Positions 6,914-12,984 of a stretch of DNA of 14,229 nucleotides are shown piece after piece. Position numbers and translations under genes: made by a program. The notes beneath the pieces are model-generated. The model had not been told where the DNA came from. It did no database searches and saw only the letters and a program-made list of their open reading frames with translations. The DNA is from Bacillota bacterium (GTDB lineage: Bacteria > Bacillota > Clostridia > Lachnospirales > Lachnospiraceae), in assembly GCA_023437885.1 (NCBI GenBank), contig JAEZFH010000141.1, positions 1-14,229 on the forward strand, read 5' to 3'. Position 1 is the stretch's first letter; each line of letters opens with the position of its first letter.

Positions 6914-7777
6914 TTATTCAATCGGAAAGTAAATATCAATTTCAGAGTTTTCATCGTTTGAGCCTGTGAACCTTTCAGTATAGCACTCAAAATCATCACG
7001 GTTAGCAAGTTCAAAACCACTTCTCGGAAACCAAACACCCCAAATATAATGGTATGTTTGTATTAAAGCATCGATTGTCCCTCGATGGATAAACCTTGCA
7101 TACTTTCCACCGAATAGTTTTTTTCTCAACATATCGATTGGAATTAAGTAGTTTTCAGGAATTTCAATTCCCACAAATGCCATGGTTTTGCTCTCCATAT
7201 TAAATAGATCCGAGGAACAAGTTTCACCTGCTTCAAAAATTCCATAACGTTTATTGGAAAGGAGGTCCGGGGGAACCTGAGTGTTAAACTGCCGCCACAT
7301 AGCAATACTTTCATTTCCGTTAACCGTTGTTTTGAAGCGAATACCCATGACATGAACCGGAGGTATCGTAATGATTTCCGGACTTAAACCGGAATATGTG
7401 ATGATCGTTTTATCCGGCTTTTGTGCAGGCTGCCTGTTTCCAATCAGAACATCTATTCCATTCTTTCTGTATTCCGTTGGTGTCATAGAATATCTATCCT
7501 TAAAAGCTCTTGTGAAGCTTTCTGCTGTTTCAAAATAAAGAGAAATTCCAATGTCCAGCACCTTTTTCTCACTATGAATCAAATCCCAGGCTGCTTGTGT
7601 CAAACGTCTACTTCTGATGTAGCTCCCTATAGTTTCACCCATGACAGCTTGAAAATAGCGGTGAAAATGATAGTAAGAATAGGAAACTGACTTAGCAACG
7701 TCACACGCAACTATCGGCTCATATAAATTGTTCTCTATAAATACAACAGCTCTACCTATCATTTGCTTGTCATTCAA
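6914..7777 (-). CDS. AraC-family regulator with C-terminal GyrI-like effector domain
   Basis: A 287-residue transcription factor. The DNA-binding domain is N-terminal (1-105), with the second helix-turn-helix and signature LDIGISLYFETAESFTRAFKD at about 74-94 and MTPTEYR at 98-104. Residues about 130-287 fit the GyrI-like/Rob-type domain that binds small, often aromatic or cationic, effectors: it starts IITIPPVHVMGIRF and contains the WGVWFP aromatic segment. Such proteins usually activate resistance or efflux genes. The start is TTG at 7777, chosen because AAGGAGG lies 9 bases upstream; the next ATG (7762) has no comparable site. It begins 38 bases after the hydrolase stop codon on the same strand, so the two are probably co-transcribed. 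Base composition is more AT-rich than in the genes at the left and right of the window. Confidence 0.85.
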   Translation of the reverse strand: MNDKQMIGRAVVFIENNLYEPIVACDVAKSVSYSYYHFHRYFQAVMGETIGSYIRSRRLTQAAWDLIHSEKKVLDIGISLYFETAESFTRAFKDRYSMTPTEYRKNGIDVLIGNRQPAQKPDKTIITYSGLSPEIITIPPVHVMGIRFKTTVNGNESIAMWRQFNTQVPPDLLSNKRYGIFEAGETCSSDLFNMESKTMAFVGIEIPENYLIPIDMLRKKLFGGKYARFIHRGTIDALIQTYHYIWGVWFPRSGFELANRDDFECYTERFTGSNDENSEIDIYFPIE

Positions 7778-7815
7778 AGGCAGTTTCCTCCTTCCTCGAT
7801 AAATTATTTTTTATA

Positions 7816-8922
7816 TCATATAATTTTGTAAAAGTCTGGATTTATCTTTCCTTGCGGCAACGACGCTTTGATTTCTTCTATGTCGAATGCCTCAACAGAA
7901 AAAGTATGCCATTCGTTGAATTGTGGGGAGCCAAAGGTCATTTCTATGGTTTTGTCAGTCACATCAAATATCATAGAGCGTAATGTTCCAAAAAATTCTT
8001 TATAATAGTGGCAGCAAAGTCCCTCCGGATATGACGTCGATAGCAAATTTTTCAAGTCGTTTTTGGAAATTTGTTGATTTTCCTCAAACAGTTTAATAAT
8101 TCTGTTATTGCGGATTACAGAATTTTCAATAAGTACTTTCTCATATGGCTTTATCTCTTCCAAAAGAACATGATTTGTAGAACTTAAGGCAGCTTCGTCA
8201 CTGCTTCCATCCAGTATTTTGTATGCTTTATGGCCGTCAACACATTGAAGCAATGCTATCTTGTTACGACTGTCTGCTAACATTAAATTAACATTAAAGC
8301 CAATCGGTGCGTCCATAGTCCATTCTATCGCTTCTTCTACATTTTTGCAATTTTCTAATATGCTGCGAACAACAATCCAAAAGCTAAACCCTGTTACTCC
8401 CGCTTTCCGGGCACCCTCAAAATTACCGACAGGCAGACCGTTACTTGCGATACAAACGGCAAGCCCGTGTTCATTCATTCCGTCGCATCTGCCAAATAGA
8501 TTTAAGGTAGAACCAATATACCGATACTTGCCCTTAATGTCAGTGAAGGCAAAGCACATTTCTTCCATTTCATCATTAAAGTCATAATTTCTTGCCATTA
8601 TGGTATGTCCGTTTTCGGTCTTTTGCGGCAATGCCGCCATTAGACTGCACCCTCGTTCCAAATAGGTCGCTGCATAAAAAAGCACCTGTTCTGTGGAAAC
8701 GCCAATCGTATCAGAAAACCCTTTGATTTCCTCGTTGATACCTTGGCAATAACAATCCAGTAAATCAACAATTTCCGTAAGCTTATCCTGTGGATATGCG
8801 TTTGGGGGCAGTAATATTTTCTGTAAGAAATCAGGATCAGATAAAACCCATTTTCCAATTTGTGTTCCAACTTCATAGCTTGTACCCACAAAATTCTTTA
8901 GATATACTGCTGTTTTTTTCAT
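7816..8922 (-). CDS. C45-type Ntn hydrolase (acyl-CoA:6-APA acyltransferase / linear amide hydrolase-like)
   Basis: A 368-residue protein resembling the linear amide C-N hydrolase superfamily, which includes penicillin V acylase, choloylglycine hydrolase and the fungal acyl-CoA:6-aminopenicillanate acyltransferase. The likely nucleophile is Cys92 after Gly91 (ERGCSL), where C45 members self-cleave before Cys. The conserved partner motif follows as GHTIMARNYDF (105-115). Later pieces DGMNEHGLAV and TNHV also suit the fold. No signal peptide is seen, so it is probably cytoplasmic. The reading frame is open 97 codons further upstream, but AAGGTGAT at 8930-8937, 7 bases before the ATG at 8922, decides the start; the upstream extension has no protein-like character. 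It is followed by the AraC/GyrI-type regulator. Substrate unknown: an acylated amine, peptide or antibiotic amide is possible. Confidence 0.8.
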   Translation of the reverse strand: MKKTAVYLKNFVGTSYEVGTQIGKWVLSDPDFLQKILLPPNAYPQDKLTEIVDLLDCYCQGINEEIKGFSDTIGVSTEQVLFYAATYLERGCSLMAALPQKTENGHTIMARNYDFNDEMEEMCFAFTDIKGKYRYIGSTLNLFGRCDGMNEHGLAVCIASNGLPVGNFEGARKAGVTGFSFWIVVRSILENCKNVEEAIEWTMDAPIGFNVNLMLADSRNKIALLQCVDGHKAYKILDGSSDEAALSSTNHVLLEEIKPYEKVLIENSVIRNNRIIKLFEENQQISKNDLKNLLSTSYPEGLCCHYYKEFFGTLRSMIFDVTDKTIEMTFGSPQFNEWHTFSVEAFDIEEIKASLPQGKINPDFYKII

Positions 8923-9022
8923 ATATAATATCACCTTACCTTTCACTGATATTGTAATCGAATGCAAAAACCTGAACTTGATATTTTTTGCTGTTCGAAA
9001 AACAATCCATTTCCTACGAAGT

Positions 9023-9152
9023 AAACAAGGTATCGTTGAAATCAACGATACCTTGTTTGTAGATATCTCACCCGGCAGTGCCCACAAGTAAATAAGTTTT
9101 TGCACTGCCTTATGGTGTGCTATTTCTTCCTGATGCCATTCCTTCTTAGCAC
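9023..9152 (-). repeat. Three consecutive inverted repeats between the 115-residue gene and the hydrolase gene
   Basis: Read on the minus strand, three stems follow each other. GTGCTA/TAGCAC is at 9147-9152 and 9117-9122 and overlaps the stop codon of the 115-residue gene. GGCAGTGC/GCACTGCC is at 9102-9109 and 9074-9081. A perfect 17-bp stem starting AAACAAGG is at 9042-9058 and 9023-9039. The last, symmetric in A and T ends, may terminate transcription on both strands, though the T run is only TTGTTT. A direct repeat of ATTCCTTCTT (9139-9148, 9154-9163) adds to the first stem. No promoter stands out between here and the hydrolase ATG. Confidence 0.55.
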
Positions 9153-9499
9153 TATTCCTTCTTAATCTGTGTATAAGGATCAACCGAGACCTCCACTGTC
9201 CCGGTAATTTCATCCGGAACTCCCTCCAGGCGGAAAAAGCAGTTCTTTGCTAATTCTACTTCATCCGTATCTTCCTTGATCAGTCCCAGGCCCTTCATTT
9301 CCAATATGTTGCGGGTCAATGCTTCGTCAACTCCGCTGACACTTGGCAGGTAATGGCAGGTCTTCTGGTCCGGGTATTGTTCCATGGTTTCGTTCCTGAT
9401 CCATAAAGAGCAGTAATATTCATCCTTCAGCAAATCAGAGGTCGCGGAATTAAAGAGCGGAACCGCATCGCCGTCATTGCTTAAATTTCTCCAATCCAT
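9152..9499 (-). CDS. Small protein of unknown function
   Basis: A 115-residue soluble protein with no signal peptide and no membrane segment that I can see. I do not recognise a family. It is acidic, with scattered aromatics near the N-terminus (DWRNL, DEYYCSLWIRNE), a central helix-like EALTRNILEMKGLGLI, and a C-terminal strand-like ITGTVEVSVDPYTQ. Cysteines are at 30, 48 and 87. The ribosome binding site GAGGG is present but only about 3 bases from the ATG, so initiation may be weak. It begins 91 bases after metQ on the same strand with no strong terminator between, so it may be read from the metQ message. Its length, codon use and position make a real gene likely. Confidence 0.65.
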   Translation of the reverse strand: MDWRNLSNDGDAVPLFNSATSDLLKDEYYCSLWIRNETMEQYPDQKTCHYLPSVSGVDEALTRNILEMKGLGLIKEDTDEVELAKNCFFRLEGVPDEITGTVEVSVDPYTQIKKE

Positions 9500-9590
9500 G
9501 ATCCCTCACTTTTTATCTATGACAGAGTAGTGTTAAACCGCCAAATTAGCTTTACAAGATATCGAATTCATACGGCTAAACGGATTAGCA

Positions 9591-10403
9591 CTAGAATTTC
9601 GGAACTACTGCTCCCTGATAGGTATCGTTAATGAATTTCTTTACCTTATCACTTTTGAGTGCCTTCAGCAATGCCTGGATATCCTCTCGGTTTTCATTCC
9701 CTGCTTTTACCGCAATAATATTGCCATAGGTATCAGCAGCGATGGAATCCTTATCCTCTACCGCCACCGCATCCTTACCGACATTCAGCCCGGCTTCAAT
9801 GGCATAATTACCGTTAATTACCGCCAGGTCCACATCCTGCAGGGACCGGGCCAACTGGGCTGCTTCTATTTCGATGATGTCCAGGTTCCTGGTATTTTCT
9901 ATGATATCTGTTTTGGTGGCCTTCAGTCCGATATCCGGTGTGAGCTTGATTAATCCCTGCGCTTCCAATAGCAGCAATGCCCTGGCTTCATTGGTAGCAT
10001 CGTTGGGAACGGCAATCTTGCCGCCGTCAGCCAGTGCATCGAGTGTGGCTGTCTTGCCCGGATAGATTCCAAAGGGCTCGTAATGGATGATCCCGGCAGT
10101 AGCGATGTTTGTTTTGTTTTCTGCATTGTACTGGTCCAGATACGGCTGATGCTGGAAATAATTCGCATCCAGATCCCCTGCTTCCAAGGCTACATTCGGC
10201 TGTACATAGTCAGAATACTCTACGATTTCAAGTTCGTAGCCTGCTTCCTTCAGCAGATCTCTGGCCTGCTCCAGAATTTCCGCATGGGGTGTGGTGCTTG
10301 CTCCTACTACCAGTTTCTTATCCGCCCCGTCTTTCTTGCTGCAGCCGGCGAACAGCACCGCCAGTAAGGTCAGCATAAGTAATATTGCGAGTGTTTTTTT
10401 CAT
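9591..10403 (-). CDS. metQ: Methionine ABC transporter substrate-binding lipoprotein (NlpA/MetQ family)
   Basis: A 270-residue lipoprotein that captures L- and D-methionine (or a related compound) outside the membrane and delivers it to a MetNI permease. The signal peptide is short, with the lipobox LFAGC, making Cys21 the lipidated residue. Family marks follow: DANYFQHQPYLDQY (79-92), the FGIYPGK segment, IAVPNDATNEARAL (130-143) and INGNYAIEAGL. The length is typical. GGGAGGA lies 7 bases before the ATG. metN and metI, normally adjacent, are absent on both sides, so this is an orphan binding protein that must use a transporter encoded elsewhere. Its upstream DNA holds a consensus promoter and a folded leader. 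Closely related proteins can bind other ligands, so methionine specificity is inferred. Confidence 0.93.
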   Translation of the reverse strand: MKKTLAILLMLTLLAVLFAGCSKKDGADKKLVVGASTTPHAEILEQARDLLKEAGYELEIVEYSDYVQPNVALEAGDLDANYFQHQPYLDQYNAENKTNIATAGIIHYEPFGIYPGKTATLDALADGGKIAVPNDATNEARALLLLEAQGLIKLTPDIGLKATKTDIIENTRNLDIIEIEAAQLARSLQDVDLAVINGNYAIEAGLNVGKDAVAVEDKDSIAADTYGNIIAVKAGNENREDIQALLKALKSDKVKKFINDTYQGAVVPKF

Positions 10404-10436
10404 GATATCTTCCTCCCTTTTTATGTTTCTATCTTA

Positions 10437-10530
10437 ATGCCTCCCGGATCGTTTGAACCCTTCCCTGGCATATGGATCCTATCCCAGCATTGCATACTCG
10501 TTGTGCAGCTATATAATATTATATGCTGGG
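10437..10530 (-). ncRNA. Candidate structured 5' leader of metQ (unrecognised cis-regulatory RNA)
   Basis: From the promoter at 10585-10613 the metQ message would carry a leader of about 175 bases. In it CCCAGCAT and ATGCTGGG (10483-10490, 10523-10530) pair perfectly. Immediately downstream GGATC (10475-10479) can pair with GATCC (10446-10450), and ATGCC (10467-10471) with GGCAT (10437-10441). The two pairings are interleaved, as in an H-type pseudoknot, and end about 20 bases before the ribosome binding site. I do not see the conserved cores of the SAM-I (S-box) or T-box leaders expected for methionine genes. Five-base pairings can arise by chance, so this is only a candidate. Confidence 0.3.
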
Positions 10531-10584
10531 TTTTCTTATTTCATACTATTTCTATATGTTATATATGTTTTCCAGATTATTGAC

Positions 10585-10613
10585 AGTATAGTATAGTGTT
10601 TTTCTATTGTCAA
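10585..10613 (-). promoter_or_regulatory. metQ promoter
   Basis: On the minus strand a perfect TTGACA (10608-10613) and TATACT (10585-10590, five of six) have a 17-base spacer. The plus strand has its own TTGACA at 10580-10585, so the promoter is bracketed by ATTGACA/TGTCAAT inverted copies; the plus-strand -10 is poor. The 463-base gap 10404-10866 holds this promoter, the metQ leader, a minus-strand terminator (10685-10719) and a very short ORF (10748-10783). Confidence 0.75.
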
Positions 10614-10684
10614 TAAAAATTTTGAAAAATTGATAATTTTTTTCAATGCCTGTTTTCTTCTCCTTTCGGCTGCTCCGCCACACT

Positions 10685-10719
10685 AAAAAACAGGATAGAT
10701 AAACCACTTTTCCATCCTG
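10685..10719 (-). terminator. Intrinsic terminator upstream of the metQ promoter
   Basis: On the minus strand CAGGATGGA (10719-10711) pairs with TCTATCCTG (10699-10691), nine pairs including one G-U, and T6 (10690-10685) follows at once. It cannot serve metQ, which starts downstream, nor the plus-strand cupin gene. It therefore ends a short minus-strand transcript beginning between here and about 10860, or is the end of an attenuator. Confidence 0.65.
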
Positions 10720-10747
10720 CCAAATAATGTACCTGTATGGGTATGTA

Positions 10748-10783
10748 TCACCGCTCAGGCGGGTTCAAGGCTTTGACCTGCAT
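10748..10783 (-). CDS. Very short ORF (11 codons) before the terminator
   Basis: The minus strand reads ATG, then MQVKALNPPER, then TGA, with a good GGGAGGAG site about 11 bases upstream and an in-frame TAA between that site and the ATG. The last codons lie in a CCGC/GCGG hairpin. About 30 bases later the terminator at 10685-10719 begins. The frame stays open for 34 more codons beyond the TGA (to 10643), across the terminator. A leader peptide or small-RNA segment is possible, but no sulfur-related codon bias such as Cys or Met runs is present. A chance ORF is a real alternative. Confidence 0.3.
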   Translation of the reverse strand: MQVKALNPPER

Positions 10784-10866
10784 ATTAATTTATTCTCCTC
10801 CCTACCAGTAAATATTGGATTGCTGCGGCATATGATGAATTAGAAAAAAGGAAAGGCAACCGCATT

Positions 10867-11349
10867 ATGAATCATGATTTTACTCCATATAATCAGCTAA
10901 GGCCCCGCTTCAATTCAAACATACCAAGGCGCAGCCGCCCGGTCATACGGGATTACGGTCCCAGGCCCCTCACTCTCAATATCAAGGAAGCAACAATGAA
11001 AAACAGCAATTTCAGAACCACGCTGTGGACCGGCTGCCATCTGCAGGTTACTTTAATGTGCATCCCAGTGGATGAAGAAATCGGACTTGAGCTTCATCCG
11101 GAGGTAGATCAATTCCTGCAGATCGAATGCGGCCAGGGCGTCGTAATCATGGGCGACCGAAAGGACAGAATGCATTTTCATGACAAAATCAACTCAGGCT
11201 GCGCAATTATGATACCTGCCGGTAAATGGCATAATATAATCAATACCGGTTCGGTTCCCTTAAAATTATATTCTGTTTATGCTCCGCCCCAGCATCCTCA
11301 CGGTACGGTTCACCGAACGAAAGCGGAGGCGGAAAAAGAAGAAGCTTAG
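10867..11349 (+). CDS. Cupin-domain protein
   Basis: A 160-residue cytoplasmic protein with a single double-stranded beta-helix cupin domain at about 55-140. The first motif appears as GLELHPEVDQFLQIECGQG, with His77 a likely metal ligand. The second is GCAIMIPAGKWHNIIN, with the typical P-x-G and His122. Residues 1-45 form a polar Arg/Pro-rich extension without predicted fold, and the C-terminus is charged (TKAEAEKEEA). Cupins of this kind bind a divalent metal and act as isomerases, dioxygenases or sensors; the reaction cannot be read here. AGGAAAGG about 10 bases before the ATG serves as ribosome binding site. The gene stands alone, divergent from metQ and convergent with pstS. Confidence 0.85.
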   Translation: MNHDFTPYNQLRPRFNSNIPRRSRPVIRDYGPRPLTLNIKEATMKNSNFRTTLWTGCHLQVTLMCIPVDEEIGLELHPEVDQFLQIECGQGVVIMGDRKDRMHFHDKINSGCAIMIPAGKWHNIINTGSVPLKLYSVYAPPQHPHGTVHRTKAEAEKEEA

Positions 11350-11408
11350 ACACAGCGAACTGCGTATACAACGGCAAAAGGCAAGTCCCTTGCCCCTTGT
11401 TAATAAAA

Positions 11409-11448
11409 AAAGCCCGCCAGGTATTCGTATTGAAACCTGGTGGGCTTT
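11409..11448. terminator. Bidirectional terminator between the cupin gene and pstS
   Basis: Arms 11409-11422 and 11435-11448 (AAAGCCCGCCAGGT and its complement, one G-U) form a 14-bp stem with a 12-base loop. The left flank is A-rich and the right flank T-rich, so it can stop both the plus-strand cupin and minus-strand pstS transcripts. Confidence 0.88.
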
Positions 11449-11499
11449 TACTAATATTAAAACGAACGACTTACTTTATGAACGCTTCCTCCGGCTTTC

Positions 11500-12426
11500 T
11501 TAATCTACGTTGATTAAGCCTGCGCTCCGGATCATTTCCTTACCTTCATCTGACTGAAGATACTCAAAGAAAGTTTTTACGAGATCATTCTGCTGTGCAA
11601 TCTCACCTTTGGTTGCCATAACAAACGGACGGCTTAGGAAATATTTTCCTACTTTGACATTCTCCGCCGTAGGCTCTGTACCTTCCAGCTGGAACGCGGA
11701 AACACTGTCATCCAGAACATCCAGGGAAACATATCCGATTGCTCCCGGAGTAGAAGCTACCTTCGCCATAACGCCGCCGGTGCTGTTAATTTCATTGGAA
11801 TATTTGCATAAATCTACAATTTCCAGTAATTCTTCGAATGCTCCTCTGGTACCTGAGCCTGCTTCCCTGCCGATGACAACGATCGGCTGGTCTGAACCGC
11901 CTGCCTGGCTCCAGTTTGTGATCTCTCCGGTATAGATTTTCACCAGCTGCTCCTTCGTTAAATCCTTTGCAGTGTTTGCTTTATCCGTAATTACTGCAAT
12001 ACCGTCAATTGCAACGATGTTTTCTACTGCTCCGGCGGATTTCTCGGTGTCCTTTAAGCTTCTGGAAGCATTGCCGATATCTGCGGTTCCTGCCAATAAC
12101 GCTTCAATTCCGGCACTGGAGCCGATGAATTCGGCAGAGACCGTAACCTCCGGATATTTACTCATAAAAGATTCTGCAGCAATGTTAGCAAGCTTTTCCA
12201 TGGAAGTTGAACCTGACATAACCAGTGTTCCGCTAAGTGCTGTTTCCTGCTCTGTATCGGCAGGGGTTGTCGGTTCCGCTTTATCCGGGGTCACCGAGGT
12301 ATCTGTCTGTGCATTCTGATTTGTTGCTTCTTTACCATTATTATCAGTTGCGCAGGCTGTTAATGTTCCTGCCAATACGATACAGCTTAATAAAATCGCT
12401 GCCATTCCCCTCAAATTTCTTTTCAT
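11500..12426 (-). CDS. pstS: Phosphate ABC transporter substrate-binding lipoprotein
   Basis: A 308-residue lipoprotein of the PstS family that binds inorganic phosphate outside the membrane. The lipobox LTAC sets lipidated Cys25, followed by a low-complexity Thr/Asp/Glu linker to about residue 63. Phosphate-site segments are visible: SGSTSMEKL (71-79), ADIGNASR (115-122) and GREAGSGTRGAFEE (186-199). AAGGAGA lies 5 bases before the ATG. pstC, pstA, pstB and phoU are absent on both sides, so like metQ this is an orphan binding protein here; the rest of the transporter may be elsewhere. Upstream are a 19-base palindrome and a PhoP-box-like array, consistent with induction by phosphate starvation. 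Confidence 0.94.
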   Translation of the reverse strand: MKRNLRGMAAILLSCIVLAGTLTACATDNNGKEATNQNAQTDTSVTPDKAEPTTPADTEQETALSGTLVMSGSTSMEKLANIAAESFMSKYPEVTVSAEFIGSSAGIEALLAGTADIGNASRSLKDTEKSAGAVENIVAIDGIAVITDKANTAKDLTKEQLVKIYTGEITNWSQAGGSDQPIVVIGREAGSGTRGAFEELLEIVDLCKYSNEINSTGGVMAKVASTPGAIGYVSLDVLDDSVSAFQLEGTEPTAENVKVGKYFLSRPFVMATKGEIAQQNDLVKTFFEYLQSDEGKEMIRSAGLINVD

Positions 12427-12447
12427 AATAATCTCCTTTTCCTTTTC

Positions 12448-12466
12448 CTCAGTTCCGGGAACTGAG
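12448..12466 (-). promoter_or_regulatory. 19-base palindrome just upstream of the pstS ribosome binding site
   Basis: CTCAGTTCC and GGAACTGAG are perfect 9-base inverted copies around one central base. It lies 22 bases before the pstS ATG, so it is within the leader. It could be an operator or a hairpin. On the plus strand a T-rich run (ATTTTGTTTTTTTC) follows, so it would also act as a terminator for plus-strand transcripts. Confidence 0.5.
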
Positions 12467-12524
12467 ATTTTGTTTTTTTCTTCTTCTTACATTTACGAAT
12501 CTACCACCAATTCATCGTACAAGA

Positions 12525-12563
12525 TATCACAATTACGTTCAGTTTTGGTAAATGATTTGTAAA
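12525..12563 (-). promoter_or_regulatory. PhoP-box-like array upstream of pstS
   Basis: Read on the minus strand, hexamers TTTACA (12558-12563), TTTACC (12547-12552), TGAACG (12536-12541) and GTGATA (12525-12530) fall at exact 11-base intervals. The Bacillus PhoP box is direct repeats of TT(A/T/C)ACA with about 5-base spacers. The first two copies fit well, the others progressively less so. The location about 100 bases upstream of a phosphate-binding protein gene supports the reading. A clear -10/-35 pair downstream was not found, as in other activator-dependent promoters. Confidence 0.4.
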
Positions 12564-12578
12564 GTCGGAAAAGAGAGA

Positions 12579-12716
12579 TGTTACAGTTCAGCCGGTGGCA
12601 TCCCATCTCCGTTTTGCTTGCCTTACCTTCGTGCGTTCAGACCGCTCCGCTTCACAAGAAGCACTCAGCCGGTCTGCACAAAACGGAGATGGGATGCCAC
12701 CGGCTGAATTGTAACA
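12579..12716. repeat. 138-bp near-perfect palindromic element (MITE/REP-like)
   Basis: The outer arms 12579-12615 and 12680-12716 are inverted copies over 37 bases with a single G-U-type mismatch (left arm TGTTACAGTTCAGCC...). Inside, CAGACCG (12638-12644) pairs with CGGTCTG (12670-12676) and GCTTC/GAAGC (12649-12653, 12658-12662) forms the tip. The whole element can fold into one long hairpin. It is more GC-rich than its AT-rich flanks, which suggests an inserted unit. No transposase is present and no clear target duplication is seen. It separates the [2Fe-2S] gene from pstS and could end transcription from the hydrogenase side. The 308-base gap 12427-12734 is made up of this element plus the pstS control region. 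Confidence 0.8.
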
Positions 12717-12734
12717 AGGAGATTATTATTCTTC

Positions 12735-12983
12735 TTAACTTATCAGGCTTTGAATCTTCTCCTGAAAAAATACTCTGACATTCTCCGGTTCTATCCGGAA
12801 ATTAGTTTCGTTCACTGTGATGGAAACTCCTTTATTGTTGCATTGCTTCATGCAGAAATAAGCCTCCAGCTTCACCTTGTCGTGCAGGGAATATTCCTCC
12901 AGCAACTGCTGGAGGCTTTGAACCACATTATAGGAACCATTCAGATGGCAGGAGGTACCGATACAGATTTTTACTTCGACCAT
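12735..12983 (-). CDS. Thioredoxin-like [2Fe-2S] ferredoxin
   Basis: An 82-residue protein matching the C-terminal domain of NuoE/HndA-type subunits. The four cluster ligands are in the expected C-x4-C and C-x3-C arrangement: Cys7 and Cys12 (CIGTSC), then Cys44 and Cys48 (CMKQC). The fold would bind one [2Fe-2S] cluster and pass electrons to or from the hydrogenase. The start at 12983 is chosen because the protein then begins at the first strand of the domain (VEVKICIG). The ATG is one base after the hydrogenase stop codon, with AGGA 5 bases upstream inside the end of that gene, which implies translational coupling. Longer starts at 13013 or 13031 would overlap hydA without adding domain sequence. 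No NuoF-like partner is in the window. Confidence 0.85.
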   Translation of the reverse strand: MVEVKICIGTSCHLNGSYNVVQSLQQLLEEYSLHDKVKLEAYFCMKQCNNKGVSITVNETNFRIEPENVRVFFQEKIQSLIS

Positions 12984-12984
12984 A

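Noticed and set aside
8923..9213. A 97-codon in-frame extension upstream of the hydrolase ATG
   Set aside because: The ribosome binding site AAGGTGAT at 8930-8937 marks the ATG at 8922. The extension runs through the inverted repeats at 9023-9109, overlaps the 115-residue gene, and gives protein-unlike sequence.
10404..10580. SAM-I (S-box) or T-box riboswitch before metQ
   Set aside because: I looked for the S-box core and for the T-box AGGGTGG-type sequence on the minus strand and found neither, so no known class was assigned.
10748..10783. Selenocysteine recoding at the TGA that ends the 11-codon ORF
   Set aside because: The frame beyond the TGA runs through an intrinsic terminator and I see no selenoprotein family motif; an ordinary stop codon is far more likely.
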